Source of the DNA: Pedosphaera sp.
GTDB lineage: Bacteria; Verrucomicrobiota; Verrucomicrobiae; Limisphaerales; Pedosphaeraceae
Direction of reading: 5' to 3'
Length of the DNA stretch: 6,523 nucleotides
Assembly: GCA_028293265.1 (NCBI GenBank)
Contig: JAQGPB010000367.1
Span: 1 to 6,523, forward strand
A program made the translations under genes and the position numbers. Of this stretch, positions 5,391 to 6,523 are shown piece by piece. Position 1 is the first letter of the stretch. Every line of letters begins with the position of its first letter. The notes beneath the pieces are model-generated. The model was not told where the DNA came from. It ran no database searches and worked only from the letters and a program-made list of their open reading frames with translations.

Positions 5391-5550
5391 CACCCCATCA
5401 GGAGCTTGGACGCTTGGAGCTTCTCAAACGGCGCGGAGTTTCTCACCAAATCTGTTAAATCCGCGCTCAAGTCCTTTTCTGTCCCGCCAGCCCGAACCGC
5501 AAAATCCCTTTGTCTCCCCGCCGCTTCCGGTTATGTTGCCAGATTGCTGA

Positions 5551-6523
5551 ATGCAAGAGCTTGAAACCAAACCAGCCGCCGAACTTGGCGAAGGCATGAC
5601 GCCGCCGCCCAAGGCCCACGCGCGCCCGGAACTGCTCGCCCCGGCGGGCGACTGGGAATGCGCCAAGGCCGCCGTCGAGAACGGGGCGGACGCGATTTAC
5701 TTCGGCCTCGAACGGTTCAATGCGCGGATGCGCGCCCACAATTTCACCGAAGCCGCGCTGCCGCGCCTGATGGAATTTCTCCACCGTCGCGGCGTGAAAG
5801 GGTATGTCACCTTCAACACGCTCGTCTTCGCCAACGAAATGGCCGACGCGGAACAATATCTGCGCGCCATCATCGCGGCGGGCGTGGATGCAGCCATCGT
5901 CCAGGACATCGGCATCTGCCGTCTGATCCGCCAGATTTCGCCGGATTTTCCGATTCACGCCTCGACGCAGATGACCATCACCAGCGCGGGCGGGATTGAA
6001 TTCGCGCGCGAACTCGGCTGCAACCTCGTCGTGCTGGCCCGCGAATGTTCGCTCAAAGAAATCGAAAAAATCCAGTCCGCTCAACCTGATTCCGCACTCC
6101 GCACTCCGCACTCCGCACTTCCCCTGGAAGTCTTTGTCCACGGAGCCCTCTGCGTCGCCTACTCCGGCCAGTGTCTCACCAGCGAAGCGCTCGGCGGCCG
6201 CTCCGCCAATCGCGGCGAATGCGCCCAGGCCTGCCGGATGCCCTACGATTTGATTTCCGATGGCAAGCAGGTTCCGCTCGGCGACAAACGCTACCTGCTC
6301 AGCCCGCAAGATCTCGCGGGGTTGGAAGTGCTGCCCGATTTGATCCGCGCCGGCATGGCTTCGCTGAAAATCGAAGGCCGGCTCAAGACGCCGGAATATG
6401 TCGCGAACATCACCCGCGTGTATCGCAAGGCGCTGGACGCGGCCGGAGCCGCGCCTTTGGACGCCGAAAAAAATGCGGCGCAATATGATCTGGAGATGGG
6501 TTTTTCGCGCGGGCTGTACACCG
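5551..6523 (+). CDS. U32-family protein (peptidase U32 / RlhA-UbiU-like), 5' part only
   Basis: The first 324 codons of a gene cut off by the window end. Characteristic elements are ELLAPAGDWE (27-36), NGADAIYFG (44-52), IHASTQMTITS (135-145) and the U32 signature EVFVHGALCVAYSGQC (193-208), then SANRGECAQACR (218-229) and SLKIEGRLKTPEY (271-283). C201, C208, C224 and C228 are placed much like the Fe-S cluster cysteines known from UbiU/UbiV and RlhA. Although annotated as peptidases, characterised members are O2-independent hydroxylases: RlhA for 23S rRNA, TrhP for tRNA, UbiU/V for ubiquinone. Which one this is cannot be decided from the N-terminal part. The frame is closed by TGA at 5548-5550, directly before the ATG at 5551. 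The ATG at 5596 (residue 16) is an alternative start nearer the conserved region. Neither has a good ribosome binding site. Residues about 179-190 come from an inserted heptamer repeat. Confidence 0.88.
   Translation, partial: MQELETKPAAELGEGMTPPPKAHARPELLAPAGDWECAKAAVENGADAIYFGLERFNARMRAHNFTEAALPRLMEFLHRRGVKGYVTFNTLVFANEMADAEQYLRAIIAAGVDAAIVQDIGICRLIRQISPDFPIHASTQMTITSAGGIEFARELGCNLVVLARECSLKEIEKIQSAQPDSALRTPHSALPLEVFVHGALCVAYSGQCLTSEALGGRSANRGECAQACRMPYDLISDGKQVPLGDKRYLLSPQDLAGLEVLPDLIRAGMASLKIEGRLKTPEYVANITRVYRKALDAAGAAPLDAEKNAAQYDLEMGFSRGLYT
6091..6118 (+). repeat. four perfect TCCGCAC heptamers inside the U32 reading frame
   Basis: Four identical 7-bp units lie head to tail within the gene and translate as part of DSALRTPHSALP (180-191). 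They fall between IEKIQ and the conserved LEVFVHG, where family members as I recall them have only a short loop. Four units (28 bp) keep the current frame; gain or loss of one or two units would shift it. Confidence 0.9.

Larger units (their letters stand above)
5171..5452. repeat. direct repeat flanking the repeat mosaic
   Basis: CGGAGTTTCTC occurs at 5171-5181 and 5434-5444. Each copy is followed three bases later by AAATC, giving 17 of 19 matching bases (5171-5189 against 5434-5452), with weaker similarity continuing to the left. The copies bracket almost all of the short tandem tracts. No transposase or terminal inverted repeats are present. Confidence 0.6.
4740..5550. other. 811-bp non-coding spacer: AT-richer leader, then a repeat mosaic
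   Basis: There is no credible gene here. Open frames exist (for example 5065-5550 on the plus strand, from a GTG), but their translations are only the six-frame readings of the tandem repeats. About 4840-5060 is richer in A/T runs than its surroundings and holds small palindromes. From about 5090 onward the sequence is a patchwork of short degenerate repeats, listed separately. The promoter of the downstream U32 gene must lie here if that gene is not read from further upstream, but I could not pick a convincing -35/-10 pair. Confidence 0.7.

Noticed and set aside
5065..5550. A 161-codon plus-strand open frame from a GTG, ending right before the U32 start
   Set aside because: Its product is only the translated tandem repeats of the spacer, and the alternative frame at 5120-5458 is equally open. 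This is low-complexity sequence, not a gene.
3541..6118. CRISPR array
   Set aside because: The repeats are 7-9 bp units placed head to tail or as inverted arms, without 23-50 bp repeats separated by unique spacers, and no cas gene is present.
5467..6483. A 338-codon open frame on the minus strand across the U32 gene
   Set aside because: It is antisense to a well-supported U32 coding region and includes the translated TCCGCAC repeat. No family resemblance.

Overview
The window comes from a GC-rich bacterial chromosome. My best guess is Verrucomicrobiota, probably a Pedosphaera/Limisphaerales-like soil or sediment lineage. The guess rests on the style of the proteins and on the many short-period (7-9 bp) degenerate repeats in the spacers. 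No marker gene fixes the taxonomy. The genes look like unlinked housekeeping and accessory functions rather than one pathway, and I see no prophage, insertion sequence, CRISPR array, tRNA or rRNA.

Layout. 1-136 holds nothing I can assign. 137-672 (minus strand) is a type II toxin-antitoxin operon: a TIGR02574-type antitoxin followed, with a 4-bp stop/start overlap, by a ParE/RelE-type toxin. Divergent from it, 788-1765 encodes a metallophosphoesterase with all its metal-binding motifs, but the frame is broken by a single in-frame TAG (codon 123). 1844-3535 is an exported class C beta-lactamase-like serine hydrolase whose C-terminal domain is duplicated in tandem. 3541-3641 is an inverted pair of arms built from the heptamer GTCAGTG/C. 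3687-4739 is a zinc-containing medium-chain dehydrogenase/reductase. 4740-5550 is an 811-bp non-coding stretch: an AT-richer part with small perfect palindromes (about 4840-5090), then a mosaic of short tandem repeats with 7-, 8- and 9-bp periods. 5551 to the window end is the N-terminal part of a U32-family (RlhA/UbiU-like, Fe-S) protein. It contains four perfect copies of a 7-bp repeat inside its reading frame.

The common theme is the set of simple repeats with a 7-9 bp period. At least five word families occur in about 2.6 kb. They fill the spacers, and one has entered the U32 gene, where the 7-bp unit means any change in copy number other than a multiple of three shifts the frame. The two points most worth checking are that coding heptamer tract and the lone amber codon in the otherwise intact metallophosphoesterase. 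I did not find a clear new multi-gene system.
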